Assembly: GCF_014212015.1 (NCBI RefSeq)
Contig: NZ_JACJVN010000048.1
Location: 1-54,366 of the forward strand
Reading direction: 5' to 3'
Source: Cohnella lubricantis
Lineage (GTDB): Bacteria; Bacillota; Bacilli; Paenibacillales; Paenibacillaceae
Length of the DNA: 54,366 nt
A program made the translations under genes and the position numbers. The notes beneath the pieces were generated by a model that was given only the letters and a program-made list of their open reading frames with translations, searched no databases and was not told where the DNA came from. The stretch's first letter is position 1, and each line of letters begins with the position of its first letter. Below are positions 7,894 through 16,353 of the stretch, in pieces.

Positions 7894-7931
7894 ACAAGGC
7901 ATCCTCTCTTCTTCAGAAGCGGATGCCTTGT
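7894..7931 (+). terminator. Hairpin terminator after the YdjO-type gene
   Basis: ACAAGGCATCC (7894-7904) and GGATGCCTTGT (7921-7931) form a perfect 11-bp stem with a 16-base loop. The T run after it is short. Confidence 0.65.
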
Positions 7932-7967
7932 TCGTTATTCCCAAGCGCGACCTCGCGCAGCTCTCTT

Positions 7968-8188
7968 CTAGTCCGTCTCGGTTGCACATAAACTTAATTT
8001 GGCTTCGAAAATCGTTCCTTGTTCATCGGTCCCGCTTCCCCGGAACCAGATGCTGCCGTCTACGACATTCGTTCGTTCGACGACAATCCGCTCAAACATG
8101 TGCACTTCGCGATGATACAATTATAGTCGGATTCGGCGGAGCCGATTCGGTAAGTGCGGCTATAATAATGTTCTGAGTGCTTGATGGC
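7968..8188 (-). pseudogene. Frameshifted small gene of unknown function
   Basis: Two minus-strand frames together read as one protein: the upstream part contains HSEHYYSRTYRIGSAESDYN (frame open below 8188), and the downstream part LYHREVHMFERIVVERTN...CATETD ends at TAG 7968-7970. The switch is near 8115-8125. No start with a ribosome binding site is visible. The alternative, that either frame alone is a real gene, seems less likely because each loses protein-like character past the switch. The family is not recognised. Confidence 0.4.
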
Positions 8189-8216
8189 TCAAGCTTCTTC
8201 TTCATCCGATGATTCA

Positions 8217-8813
8217 TTATTCATCGTCCATCCCTTTGCCGGCCAGAATGTGCGGGATATACTTCTCGATTCTTGACTCGCGAGTCTTGGATTGCTTGGC
8301 TTGCGATATATAGAAGATATACGCACGCTGCCTTCCCGGCGTTAAGGCTTCAAAGGCTGACCTCAACTCCGGGATCTCGGCGAATTTATTATCCAATTCT
8401 TCAGGAATGGCGTAATCGGAATGCTTCTTCATCTCGACTTGCAGGCCGGCTTTCTCGACTTCAATCGCTTCGTCGATATAAGACTTGATGATCAGCTGCA
8501 TCTCATCGATCTCTTCGGCGTTGGCGAATCGAATCTGGCGGGCTGCTTGCACATTCTCCGTCTGCTGAATGAGGATGCCGTGAGGATCCTTTAACAACGC
8601 GCCCTTGTGGAACAGAAGCGCGCAATATTCCTTAAATCCATGGATTAAGACGACGTTCTTCCCCTCGTACGTGTAACAAGGATGCATCCACTTGAAGTCC
8701 TCGACCAGCTCGCAGTCCAGAACGATCTCCCGCAGCTTCGCGAATTCTTCCTTCCATTTGTCCGCCTTGCGGAAGAACGGATCAATCTTCGGATTCCTGA
8801 TCCCTCTTGTCAT
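8217..8813 (-). CDS. YdeI family protein (DUF1801 plus YdeI/OmpD-associated domain)
   Basis: 198 residues. Residues ~10-125 fit the DUF1801/YdhG-like fold (CELVEDFKWMHPCYTYEGKNVVLIHGFKEYCALLF), and the C-terminal ~60 residues match the YdeI tail (IPEELDNKFAEIPELRSAFEALTPGRQRAYIFYISQAKQSKTR split by family consensus). It resembles B. subtilis YdeI. The biochemical role is not established; related names such as bacteriocin-protection protein or iron chaperone are annotation lore. AGAGGTG precedes ATG 8813. It lies 27 bases downstream of the SRPBCC gene and probably shares its operon. Confidence 0.85.
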   Translation of the reverse strand: MTRGIRNPKIDPFFRKADKWKEEFAKLREIVLDCELVEDFKWMHPCYTYEGKNVVLIHGFKEYCALLFHKGALLKDPHGILIQQTENVQAARQIRFANAEEIDEMQLIIKSYIDEAIEVEKAGLQVEMKKHSDYAIPEELDNKFAEIPELRSAFEALTPGRQRAYIFYISQAKQSKTRESRIEKYIPHILAGKGMDDE

Positions 8814-8840
8814 ATCGATTCACCTCTATGCTTCAAGCGA

Positions 8841-9260
8841 TTATAGTTCCAACACTTTGGCCAATTCGCCGCACCATTTGCCCCAGCCATACTTAGCGCC
8901 GTTGAGCGCTTGCTCGCTCGAGAGTCCGGATTGCTCGAGATGAAGGTTGACCTTGCCGTCTCCCAGGTCCTGCAGCGTCCAGGTAACCGTGTGCGTCTCC
9001 CCGCTTGACCACGTATAGGACAACCGATGAGGCTCCTCCACGATCAACACTTCGCCTTCAATGATGCCGTTCCAATATTCATTAGGCTCCGTACGGAATT
9101 GGAACCGATGACCGACGATAGGTTGAAAATCATTCTCCATCGGCTTCCCGGTATGAATGTTCGCCACCCACTTCGCCAGCTTGCTGGAATCGGTCAAAGC
9201 GGACCACAGCTTCTCGATCGACGTCTTGTACTGATAATCCAAGGTTAACGTTAAACTCAT
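8841..9260 (-). CDS. SRPBCC (AHSA1-type) domain protein
   Basis: 139 residues of a START/Bet v1-like hydrophobic-pocket domain. It opens with a beta strand and helix (YQYKTSIEKLWSALTDSSKLAKWV), has the central GEVLIVEEPHRLSYTWSSGE hairpin and ends with a long helix (YGWGKWCGELAKVLEL). Such proteins are ligand-binding or stress proteins, and many are paired with an ArsR-type repressor as here. The ATG overlaps the stop of the ArsR gene (ATGA), so the two are co-translated. The ligand is unknown. Confidence 0.9.
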   Translation of the reverse strand: MSLTLTLDYQYKTSIEKLWSALTDSSKLAKWVANIHTGKPMENDFQPIVGHRFQFRTEPNEYWNGIIEGEVLIVEEPHRLSYTWSSGETHTVTWTLQDLGDGKVNLHLEQSGLSSEQALNGAKYGWGKWCGELAKVLEL

Positions 9261-9586
9261 TCTTCTTCCTCCTCTAATAGTTGGTTCAAACGCAGCAGAT
9301 TCTTCTGCCAGAACTTGCGGTAGTACGCCGCCCAGTCTTCAATCTCTCGGAGCGGAGAGGCATGAAGCCGATATCGCGTCTCTCGGCCGACCTTGCGGTC
9401 CGTCACCAATCCTGCCTCTCTCAGAATGGCTAGATGCTTGGATACCGCGGTTCGGCCCATCGGGAACTGCGCCGTCAATTCGTGAAGCGGTACTTCATCG
9501 GCCTCCGATAACAATTGAATGAGCCGGCGTCTGGTCGGGTCTGCAATCGCGTCAAATACATCCCGCAACGGATTGTTCTCGCTCAC
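9257..9586 (-). CDS. ArsR-family transcriptional repressor
   Basis: 109 residues from a GTG start, an ArsR winged helix: PLRDVFDAIADPTRRRLIQLLSE, then the recognition helix PMGRTAVSKHLAILREAGLV and a wing (RKVGRETRYRLH). The C-terminal helix contains WAAYYRKFWQKNLLRLNQLL, typical of ArsR partners of SRPBCC proteins. No cysteine metal site is present. GTG 9586 is chosen because GGAGAGGG lies just upstream; the ATG at 9631 would fall inside the presumed operator and lacks a binding site. It probably represses its own operon through the palindromes at 9626-9670. Confidence 0.88.
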   Translation of the reverse strand: MSENNPLRDVFDAIADPTRRRLIQLLSEADEVPLHELTAQFPMGRTAVSKHLAILREAGLVTDRKVGRETRYRLHASPLREIEDWAAYYRKFWQKNLLRLNQLLEEEEE

Positions 9587-9625
9587 AACACCCTCTCCTA
9601 TTGTTCTGTCAACTCCCGAACTAGC

Positions 9626-9675
9626 CACCATTTGGTGTCGCTTTTATTATAAGACACCGTTTGGTGTCTTGTCAA
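9626..9675 (-). promoter_or_regulatory. Promoter with ArsR operator palindromes
   Basis: On the minus strand TTGACA (9675-9670) and TATAAT (9651-9646) are 18 bases apart, both perfect consensus hexamers. The spacer is filled by a palindrome with 8-bp arms, AAGACACC-GTTT-GGTGTCTT (9651-9670). A second, shorter copy, CACC-ATTT-GGTG (9626-9637), lies just downstream of the -10. The layout implies autorepression by the adjacent ArsR protein. Confidence 0.82.
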
Positions 9676-9799
9676 TCGCCTGTGGATAGAAGGCAGCTGA
9701 CAATCGACAATCGACAGAATCCATATTAGCCGCTATACTGGTAATCAAATCATTCTGTAATCCAGATCATTATATTTTGCAGATAAGGTGTTGATATGG

Positions 9800-10285
9800 A
9801 TGAAGCACGAAGCACCCCGCGCCCCCTTCAATGGCAAGCCTCCACTCGTCATAGACGATCATCAGCAGCGTCTGCTTCAGAGCGCTCTTCGCATCACGAT
9901 CATGCATGCGCTTGGAGATGAGCCGAAGACAGCCAAGCAAGTAGCGGATCAGCTCCACAAGACTCCCGGCAATATTCATTACCATATTCAGAAGCTGTAC
10001 GACGGCGGTCTGCTTGAGATGGTCGACACGCGGATGAACGGGGGCATCGTCGAGAAATATTACAGAGCCAGAGGCACACGGTTCCACTACCCCGGCCCGA
10101 AGGAGGACAGCCACCGGGAAGCGGACACCGTCATGGACTGGCTTAGCAGGCTTAGCTTGTCGCCGGATGACGTTCAAGCCTTCACGCAGGATGTGATTCG
10201 TCTGCTCGAGAAGTGGGAGCAGCGCACCGGAGACGGAGACGAATATGCCGTTAACATCCGCGTCGGACGAATTGGAGGAGCCTGA
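9800..10285 (+). CDS. Winged-helix transcriptional regulator (ArsR-like HTH)
   Basis: 161 residues. The N-terminal half is an HTH_20/ArsR-like DNA-binding domain: QSALRITIMHALGDEPKTAKQVADQL, then the recognition helix TPGNIHYHIQKLYDGGLL and a wing ending VEKYYRARG. The C-terminal half is a helical effector/dimerisation region (VMDWLSRLSLSPDDVQAFTQDVIRLLEKW). An AAGGTG site precedes ATG 9800; earlier in-frame GTG/TTG codons are possible. It ends 2 bases before the MFS gene and probably controls that operon. Confidence 0.85.
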   Translation: MKHEAPRAPFNGKPPLVIDDHQQRLLQSALRITIMHALGDEPKTAKQVADQLHKTPGNIHYHIQKLYDGGLLEMVDTRMNGGIVEKYYRARGTRFHYPGPKEDSHREADTVMDWLSRLSLSPDDVQAFTQDVIRLLEKWEQRTGDGDEYAVNIRVGRIGGA

Positions 10286-10287
10286 GC

Positions 10288-11574
10288 ATGGACACGCAGA
10301 CAGCAGCCGTTACCGATGAAGCTCTACATACATCTCCGGGATTGAGCAACTTCCTAAAGCCGCTCAGGCAGTCGAGAGAATTCACCCTCCTGTGGCTCGG
10401 ACAGTGGGTTGCGATACTAGGCAGTACCGTCACGACGGTCATACTGCCGCTTCTCATCTATTCCATAACGGGTTCTACTACCGTTATGGGACTTGCGATG
10501 ACCATCTATATGCTGCCGAATGTGCTCGTCCTTCCGTTCTCCGGTTGGCTGGTCGATCGGGTTAGCCGGATACGTCTCCTCCTCATTACGAATGGAACCC
10601 GATTTGTCCTAATGTCGGCAGCATGCGTGACAACACTGACAGGGAATATGAATCTTCCGCTTCTATTCGCGGGACTTGCCTTATACGGATTGATGGACGG
10701 CATCTTTAATCCTGCCTATTCGGCTCTTCGGGCCCAGGTGCTCACTCCGGATATTCGCAATGCCGGCAACGCCTTGTCCCAGATCTGCGTTCAGGCTGTT
10801 CGGCTTCTAGGCCCTCCGCTTGGCGGAATCATCGTATCCTTCACTTCGGCCGGCGTCGGCTTCGGCGTCGACTCCGTGACCTATCTGATCTCCTTCGCCT
10901 GCTTCTGGATGCTATCGATCGCATTGGGCCGATTGTCTTCTATTCAGCGTGCCAATGTTCAAGAGCAATCCGGATTTCTGGCGGACTTCATCGAAGGCTT
11001 CGCGGTTCTGCGGAGAATACCCTGGCTCTGGATCACCATATTGGCCTTCTGCTTCATTAACATTTGTTATACCGGGGTTATTGCCGTACTCGTCCCATGG
11101 CTGTTCAAGATCCATCATGGCTACAGTCCCTTTGTCTATGGGCTTGCGATGGCCGGTACCGGTGCTGGTGCGATCCTCGGGGCGATCGTGTACGGTTCGA
11201 GGCAGAACTGGAAGCGACGCGGCCTGATCGCCTACGGCGGAGCGTTCCTCAGCGGTCTTGCTCTCGTTCTGCTATCAGTAATCACTTGGACACCCGGCCT
11301 AATCCTGATCATGGTTCTTGAAGGCTTCGGCATCATCCTGTTCGCGATGATATGGGAGACCAGCCTTCAAGAGCTCGTGCCGACTGAGGCCTTCGGAAGG
11401 GTAGCAAGCCTGGATATGCTCGGCTCCTTCGCGCTGCTTCCCGTTGGTTATATGGCCGTCGGCGCGCTTGCAGACCGAATTGGAGGGTTACTGACGATTC
11501 AACTGTTCGGACTCGTCGGAATGGGCATCGTGGCTGCCGTCTTATGCATGCCGTCTATCCGCCGATATCAATAA
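10288..11574 (+). CDS. MFS drug-efflux type transporter
   Basis: 428 residues with 12 predicted membrane spans in two halves, of the MFS_3/macrolide-efflux type. The first loop carries GWLVDRVSRIRLLLITN, the characteristic motif-A position between spans 2 and 3, and the second half has the equivalent YGSRQNWKRRGLIAYGG. It likely exports a small molecule by proton antiport from the cytoplasmic membrane. GGAGGAGCC precedes the ATG. It is coupled to the preceding regulator gene, which suggests inducible expression by its substrate. Confidence 0.9.
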   Translation: MDTQTAAVTDEALHTSPGLSNFLKPLRQSREFTLLWLGQWVAILGSTVTTVILPLLIYSITGSTTVMGLAMTIYMLPNVLVLPFSGWLVDRVSRIRLLLITNGTRFVLMSAACVTTLTGNMNLPLLFAGLALYGLMDGIFNPAYSALRAQVLTPDIRNAGNALSQICVQAVRLLGPPLGGIIVSFTSAGVGFGVDSVTYLISFACFWMLSIALGRLSSIQRANVQEQSGFLADFIEGFAVLRRIPWLWITILAFCFINICYTGVIAVLVPWLFKIHHGYSPFVYGLAMAGTGAGAILGAIVYGSRQNWKRRGLIAYGGAFLSGLALVLLSVITWTPGLILIMVLEGFGIILFAMIWETSLQELVPTEAFGRVASLDMLGSFALLPVGYMAVGALADRIGGLLTIQLFGLVGMGIVAAVLCMPSIRRYQ

Positions 11575-11581
11575 GGAAGCC

Positions 11582-11625
11582 AAGAGGGTATTCTAGAGGC
11601 GCACCGGCCAACAGAATACCCTCTT
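11582..11625. terminator. Bidirectional terminator
   Basis: AAGAGGGTATTCT (11582-11594) and AGAATACCCTCTT (11613-11625) form a perfect 13-bp stem between the convergent MFS gene and the cyo operon. Confidence 0.75.
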
Positions 11626-11665
11626 CTGCTTAGGGGATCGCTATCTTCACTAGGCGATTCGCCTC

Positions 11666-11995
11666 TTAATACATCTTGTTGTGGACCATGATCCAGATTG
11701 AGCCGGCGACCACGGTCACGACAACGACGATGCCAAGGATTAACGCCATTAAATTGTAGCGGGGCCCTTTCTCTTCGCGCAAGTGCATGAAGAACAGCAG
11801 CTGGACGGCGAATTGCAGCACCGCCGTGATGAGGATGACGAGCAGAGCCGGCATTCCCGTCATCCATCCGTTCAAGACGACCAGCAGCGGAATGAGCGTT
11901 AAGATGATGGATAGCGCGAAGCCGATCGCATATTCTGGTAACGACCCATGCCCGCCTTCATTCGCCTCATGAGCGTGCCTGCCTTGCGTAGCCAT
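11666..11995 (-). CDS. cyoD: Cytochrome o-type quinol oxidase subunit IV
   Basis: 109 residues with a His-rich start (HAHEANEGGHG) and three membrane spans (YAIGFALSIILTLIPLLVVL, ALLVILITAVLQFAVQLLFF, IVVVVTVVAGSIWIMV). The HLREEKGPRYN loop is characteristic of CyoD/QoxD, the small subunit that assists assembly of the CuB site. The start lies 1 base beyond the stop of cyoC. It is the last gene of the oxidase operon. Confidence 0.93.
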   Translation of the reverse strand: MATQGRHAHEANEGGHGSLPEYAIGFALSIILTLIPLLVVLNGWMTGMPALLVILITAVLQFAVQLLFFMHLREEKGPRYNLMALILGIVVVVTVVAGSIWIMVHNKMY

Positions 11996-11996
11996 C

Positions 11997-12608
11997 TCAC
12001 ATCACCCCCATCAGATATACGACGGAGAACACGAAGATCCACACCGCGTCTAGAAAATGCCAATACAAGCTCGTGATCTGCACCTTGCGCGTCGTTACCG
12101 GAGTTATGCCGTGACGGCTCAGCTGCAGGATGATCGCGAGAATCCAGAAGAAGCCGACCGACACGTGCAAGCCATGCGTGGCTACAAGCGTGAAGAAGCC
12201 GGACAAGAAGGCGCTGGTGCGGATCGTGTGTCCTTCCGAGATAAGCGCCAATAATTCGGACATCTCAAGTCCGATGAAGCAAGCGCCGAGCAGAATCGTC
12301 ACGGCCAGCCAGCCAATCAATCCTTGTCGGCTCCCCTTGTTCAGGGACAGCACGGCTAACCCGCTCGTGAAGCTGCTTGTCAGCAGGATGAAGGTCTCGG
12401 CGATAACGCCGGGCATCTCGATGATATCCTTCGGCCCCGGTCCGCCGGCTGTGCCTTCTCTCAAGACGACGAAGGTCGCGAACAAGACGGAGAACAGGAT
12501 GCAGTCCGTGATCAGGAAGAGCCAGAAGCCGAACTTGCGAAGCTCCTCCAGATCGTGATGCCCGTCCTCATGGACAAGTTCATTCGTGTGGTTGGCGGAA
12601 TGCGTCAT
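11997..12608 (-). CDS. cyoC: Cytochrome o-type quinol oxidase subunit III
   Basis: 203 residues, five membrane spans, heme-copper oxidase subunit III. Landmarks are FGFWLFLITDCILFSVLFATFVVL at the first span, the family Glu in ETFILLTSSFTSGLAVL, and the HGLHVSVGFFWI motif. It supports the stability of the proton-pumping core and the proton uptake path. The N-terminus is His/Asp/Glu rich. Its ATG overlaps the final base of the cyoB stop, indicating coupled translation. Confidence 0.94.
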   Translation of the reverse strand: MTHSANHTNELVHEDGHHDLEELRKFGFWLFLITDCILFSVLFATFVVLREGTAGGPGPKDIIEMPGVIAETFILLTSSFTSGLAVLSLNKGSRQGLIGWLAVTILLGACFIGLEMSELLALISEGHTIRTSAFLSGFFTLVATHGLHVSVGFFWILAIILQLSRHGITPVTTRKVQITSLYWHFLDAVWIFVFSVVYLMGVM

Positions 12609-14578
12609 CAGACCGTCCTCCTCGCCTCAGCTTCCGTGCGTTGGATCTCATCCACGGGTATGTAATAGTCGGTATCGTAATTGAACGAATGTGCGAGCAA
12701 AGTCGCCGCGACGCCCAGCAAGCCCGGGATCGCGAGCCATAGCCAATGGAACACGAGGCCGAATCCGGCCGTGAACCAGCAGACCGCTTGGATGAACGGT
12801 AGCGCGGAGTTCTTCGGCATATGGATGGGACTCAGCGGCTGCTGCTTCTTCGAGGCTTTGCCCGCGGCATTGCGCTGCTTCTCTTCCCACCATTCGTCGC
12901 GCTCCGTCACAACAGGCGTGATCGCGAAGTTGTAGATCGGAGCCGGCGACGGAATCGACCATTCCAGCGTACGGCCGCCCCACGGGTCTCCGGTCGTATC
13001 CTTCTCCATGAATCGAATGCTATGGGCGATCTGCCATACCGTGAACAAGAAGCCTAGCCCCATGAGGAAGCCGCCGATCGTCGATGTGAAGTTCAGCCCC
13101 CACCATCCGGTATCCCATCCGTACGTGCTGATCCGGCGGGTCATGCCGTCCAATCCGACGACGTATTGCGGCATGAAGCAGACATAGAAGCCGATGTTCC
13201 AGATCCAGAACGCCCACTTGCCGATCGTCTCATTGAGCTTAAACCCGAACATCTTGGGCCACCAGTAGAACAGTCCCGCGAAGTACCCGAACGCGACGCC
13301 CCCGATCAACACCTGGTGGAAGTGCGCGATCAGGAAGTAATTGTTGTGGAACTGGAAGTCCGCCGGCGCGACCGACAGCATTACCCCCGTCATCCCGCCG
13401 AGGACGAAGCAAGGAATGAACGCGATCGTCCACATCATCGGTGTCGGGAAGGATATTCGGCCACGGTACATCGTAAAGAGCCAATTGAAGATTTTCACAC
13501 CTGTCGGGATGGCAATGATCATCGTCGAGATCGCGAAGAACGTATTGACGTCAGCCCCGGAGCCCATGGTGAAAAAGTGGTGCAGCCACGTGTAATACGA
13601 CACCACGCTGATGGCCATCATCGCGAATACCATCGACGCATAGCCGAACAACCGCTTCTTCGAGAAGGTCGCGACGACCTCCGAATAGATGCCGAAGGCG
13701 GGCAGAACGACGATATACACTTCGGGGTGCCCCCACATCCAGATCAGGTTGACGTACATCATCGAATTACCGCCGCCGTCCATCGTGAAGAAGTGCGCGC
13801 CCAGATACCGGTCCACGAACAGCAGCGCCAGCGTCACCGTCAAGACGGGGAACGCGATGATGATCGCGATGCAGCTTGCCAGCACCGACCAGGTGAACAT
13901 CGGCATCTTGGACCAAGTCATGCCGGGGGCGCGCATCTTGACGATCGTGGCGATGAAGTTGATCCCGGTCATGAGCGAACCAATGCCGGAGATCTGCACG
14001 CCCCATATGTAGAAGTCCTCCCCTACGCCGGGACTTCCTGTCATCTCCGAGAGCGGCGGGTACGACAGCCAGCCTGCGTCGGCCGATCCTCCGATGACGA
14101 AGGACATGTTGAACAGCATCGCGCCGAAGAAGAACAGCCAGAAGCTCAGCGCATTCAGGAACGGGAACGCAACGTCGCGAGCTCCCAATTGGAGCGGAAC
14201 GGCGATATTGAACAAGCCGAACATAAGCGGCATCGCCATGAACAGAATCATGATGGTGCCGTGCGTCGTGAACACTTGATTGTAATGCTCGGGCGAGAGG
14301 AACTTCATATCGGGATAAGCAAGCTGTGTCCGAAGCATCAAAGCATCAAAGCCGCCGCGGAACAGCATGAGCAGGGCGGAGATAATGTACATGATGCCGA
14401 CCCGCTTGTGATCGACGGTCGTTAACCACTCGCGCCACAGCCAGCCCCACTTCTTGAAGAACGTCAAGACGAATAGGATGGCGATTACCGTCATCACGAT
14501 GGAGACGTCCGCCCCGTAGATCAATGGATCGCCTGTGACGAAGAACCAAGAAGCGAAGTCTTTGAGGTTATCCAGCAC
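12608..14578 (-). CDS. cyoB: Cytochrome o-type quinol oxidase subunit I
   Basis: 656 residues, the catalytic heme-copper subunit that reduces O2 to water and pumps protons. The heme a/b ligand region reads FTTHGTIMILFMAMP, the CuB/cross-linked His-Tyr site WGHPEVYIVVLPAFG includes the D-channel Glu, the CuB histidines are in YTWLHHFFTMG, and the high-spin heme ligands in LIAHFHQVLIGG. Fifteen membrane spans are expected. The length agrees with E. coli CyoB (663) and B. subtilis QoxB (649). No heme-synthesis gene cyoE is in the cluster. Confidence 0.96.
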   Translation of the reverse strand: MLDNLKDFASWFFVTGDPLIYGADVSIVMTVIAILFVLTFFKKWGWLWREWLTTVDHKRVGIMYIISALLMLFRGGFDALMLRTQLAYPDMKFLSPEHYNQVFTTHGTIMILFMAMPLMFGLFNIAVPLQLGARDVAFPFLNALSFWLFFFGAMLFNMSFVIGGSADAGWLSYPPLSEMTGSPGVGEDFYIWGVQISGIGSLMTGINFIATIVKMRAPGMTWSKMPMFTWSVLASCIAIIIAFPVLTVTLALLFVDRYLGAHFFTMDGGGNSMMYVNLIWMWGHPEVYIVVLPAFGIYSEVVATFSKKRLFGYASMVFAMMAISVVSYYTWLHHFFTMGSGADVNTFFAISTMIIAIPTGVKIFNWLFTMYRGRISFPTPMMWTIAFIPCFVLGGMTGVMLSVAPADFQFHNNYFLIAHFHQVLIGGVAFGYFAGLFYWWPKMFGFKLNETIGKWAFWIWNIGFYVCFMPQYVVGLDGMTRRISTYGWDTGWWGLNFTSTIGGFLMGLGFLFTVWQIAHSIRFMEKDTTGDPWGGRTLEWSIPSPAPIYNFAITPVVTERDEWWEEKQRNAAGKASKKQQPLSPIHMPKNSALPFIQAVCWFTAGFGLVFHWLWLAIPGLLGVAATLLAHSFNYDTDYYIPVDEIQRTEAEARRTV

Positions 14579-14588
14579 GGATACTTCC

Positions 14589-15629
14589 CTACTTTCGTTG
14601 GTCTTGGGTCGTGCCTGAGCCGTCGATCAGATGACCGTGACGGCCGGAGCGGCCTGCCTGGCCGGCATGGACGCTAGGCTCCGAGTCCGGAGCGAGCTGT
14701 CCCCCTTCGGTATGCTCCTTCGCAAGCTCGCCGCTTAGCGTGATCGCCTTCTGATCAATGCCCGCCGGAGCTCCGCGGCTCATGGAATACTCGTGTACGA
14801 TCTTGTGGAATAACCCTTGGGGAATGGACGCGAACGTCAGCTTATCCGCAACCCCGGGCTGAGCCAGCAGTTGATAGTTATCCTCCGTAAGCACGTTGCC
14901 GCTGGACTTCGCTTCCGACACCCATTGGTCGAAGTCGGCTTTCTTAACCGCTTCTGCCGGGAAGGCCATCTTCGCGAACTCGCGTCCGGTGAAGTTGCCC
15001 CCGGTCCCCAAGTAGGAGCCCGGCTCGTCGGCCTGCAGGTACAATGTCGTCGCCATTCCGGACATTGTATAGATCATGCCGCCAAGCTGTGGGACCCAGA
15101 AGCCGTTCATCGGTCCGTCGGAAGTCAGCTCGAACCGGATGGGGGTCTTCTCCGGAATGACCACATAGTTGACGGTCGCAATGCCTTGCTCCGGATATTG
15201 GAACAGCCACTTCCAATTCAGCGACGTGACTTGGATGGTGACTGGCTTGACATCGGATTTAAGCGGCTTGGCGGGGTCCAGGGCGTGGGTGTATCTCCCC
15301 GTCACGATCGCCAAGATCAGAATGATCACGATGGGGACTCCCCACCAGATGACCTCAAGCTTCGTGTTGTGGGACCATTCAGGCTGGTAAGGGACGCTGC
15401 CGCTTCTCTTCTCGCGATATCGCCATAGAATCCATACCGTGAGCAGCAGCACCGGTACGATCACAATGAGACACAGGCCGATCGTAAAGTAGATCAGGTC
15501 CCGCTCTTGCGCGCCTACCGGCCCCTTCGGATCGAAGACGATCATCGATTGGCAGCCGGAAGACCCAAGGGCAAGACCCGATAGCGCCAAGCATGCGGCG
15601 ATCCGCCGGATTACCGACACGAATGTCAT
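14589..15629 (-). CDS. cyoA: Quinol oxidase subunit II, lipoprotein
   Basis: 346 residues. A lipoprotein signal ends with LGSSGC (Cys ~26), followed by FDPKGPVGAQERDLI, typical of CyoA. Two membrane helices then precede a periplasmic-side cupredoxin fold (WKWLFQYPEQGIATVNY, PMNGFWVPQLGGMIYTMSGM). The CuA ligands of cytochrome c oxidases are absent, so quinol is the donor. A C-terminal extension rich in Gly, His and Gln after ~residue 300 is longer than in E. coli CyoA (315). Resemblance to CyoA is closer than to QoxA. It is spaced 10 bases from cyoB. Confidence 0.94.
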   Translation of the reverse strand: MTFVSVIRRIAACLALSGLALGSSGCQSMIVFDPKGPVGAQERDLIYFTIGLCLIVIVPVLLLTVWILWRYREKRSGSVPYQPEWSHNTKLEVIWWGVPIVIILILAIVTGRYTHALDPAKPLKSDVKPVTIQVTSLNWKWLFQYPEQGIATVNYVVIPEKTPIRFELTSDGPMNGFWVPQLGGMIYTMSGMATTLYLQADEPGSYLGTGGNFTGREFAKMAFPAEAVKKADFDQWVSEAKSSGNVLTEDNYQLLAQPGVADKLTFASIPQGLFHKIVHEYSMSRGAPAGIDQKAITLSGELAKEHTEGGQLAPDSEPSVHAGQAGRSGRHGHLIDGSGTTQDQRK

Positions 15630-15632
15630 AGG

Positions 15633-15881
15633 TCACTCTCTCCCTGATTCGGATTTGCGCTTGTGCACCAGATTCATCGCCGTACCGATGATGTAGACGA
15701 ACACGCTGCCAACTAGAAATCCGATACCTGCCATCAAGGAGGTATTGTTATCGCTAAAATGACTGAGGCGCACTAAGCAAAGCGCCACTCCCACGAGAAA
15801 TCCAGCCCACGCGGCGATCTGCATCACCAAGAATAAGGATCTGCCTTCCCGCTCCGGACCTTTCGCCAAGTCCTCTGCCAT
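15633..15881 (-). CDS. Small two-span membrane protein ahead of cyoA
   Basis: 82 residues with two hydrophobic spans (AAWAGFLVGVALCLVRL and MAGIGFLVGSVFVYIIGTAM) and a charged C-terminal tail (HKRKSESGRE). It lies 3 bases before the cyoA start, so it is the first gene of the oxidase operon. No family is recognised. The position suggests an assembly or accessory role for the oxidase, which is inference only. GAAGTGAAG precedes the ATG. Confidence 0.75.
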   Translation of the reverse strand: MAEDLAKGPEREGRSLFLVMQIAAWAGFLVGVALCLVRLSHFSDNNTSLMAGIGFLVGSVFVYIIGTAMNLVHKRKSESGRE

Positions 15882-16073
15882 GCAATCTTCACTTCCTTCG
15901 TTGCATCATGATCTTGAGCATTATCCCCAATCCGATCCTCTTCTAGGCTTTGCCTCAGGATGAAAACTATGCATTCCCGTATGAGATACCGCCTGAGATG
16001 CCGCTTACGATCTGTGCTATGATGATTGGGATAGCATGAGGTGCGAAGATGGACTAATGGAGGAATGGATGGC

Positions 16074-16291
16074 ATGTGGACGCTCGACCGGCAGAGCAAG
16101 AGACCGCTCTACGAACAAATCGCAGATCATATCGAGCAGAGGATGCCTACGGGGAATTCCCTCCGGGCAGCCAGCTTCCATCCGAGAGGAAGCTGGCGGA
16201 ACAGCTGGGCGTCAATCGCAGTACGAAGCTGCTTGATGAGTCGATCAGGAATGGTGAATTCGCTGAAGCGCTGCGGCATTTAACGGGATAA
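16074..16291 (+). pseudogene. GntR-family regulator, frameshifted and truncated
   Basis: ATG 16074 starts WTLDRQSKRPLYEQIADHIEQRM, the classic first helix of a GntR/MocR-type winged helix. After a frame change near 16145 the sequence resumes as EFPPGSQLPSERKLAEQLGVNRST, the core HTH. It then ends about 20 codons later with no effector or aminotransferase domain. Full-length members are 120-480 residues. A GGAGG lies 12-15 bases upstream. The gene is broken by at least one frameshift plus a deletion. Confidence 0.75.
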
Positions 16292-16309
16292 CGAGATCTA
16301 TCAAGCCAC

Positions 16310-16336
16310 GGCCCCTGAGCCAATCGCTCAGGGGCC
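16310..16336. terminator. Hairpin terminator
   Basis: GGCCCCTGAGC (16310-16320) and GCTCAGGGGCC (16326-16336) form a perfect 11-bp stem with a 5-base loop. AAATTTT follows on the plus strand. It lies between the GntR remnant and the convergent small membrane gene. Confidence 0.7.
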
Positions 16337-16353
16337 CAAATTTTATGAATCTA

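Noticed and set aside
13166-14425. 419-codon open frame on the plus strand opposite cyoB
   Set aside because: It is an antisense shadow of the conserved oxidase subunit I gene: His/Arg/Asp-rich low-complexity translation, no family match and no ribosome binding site.
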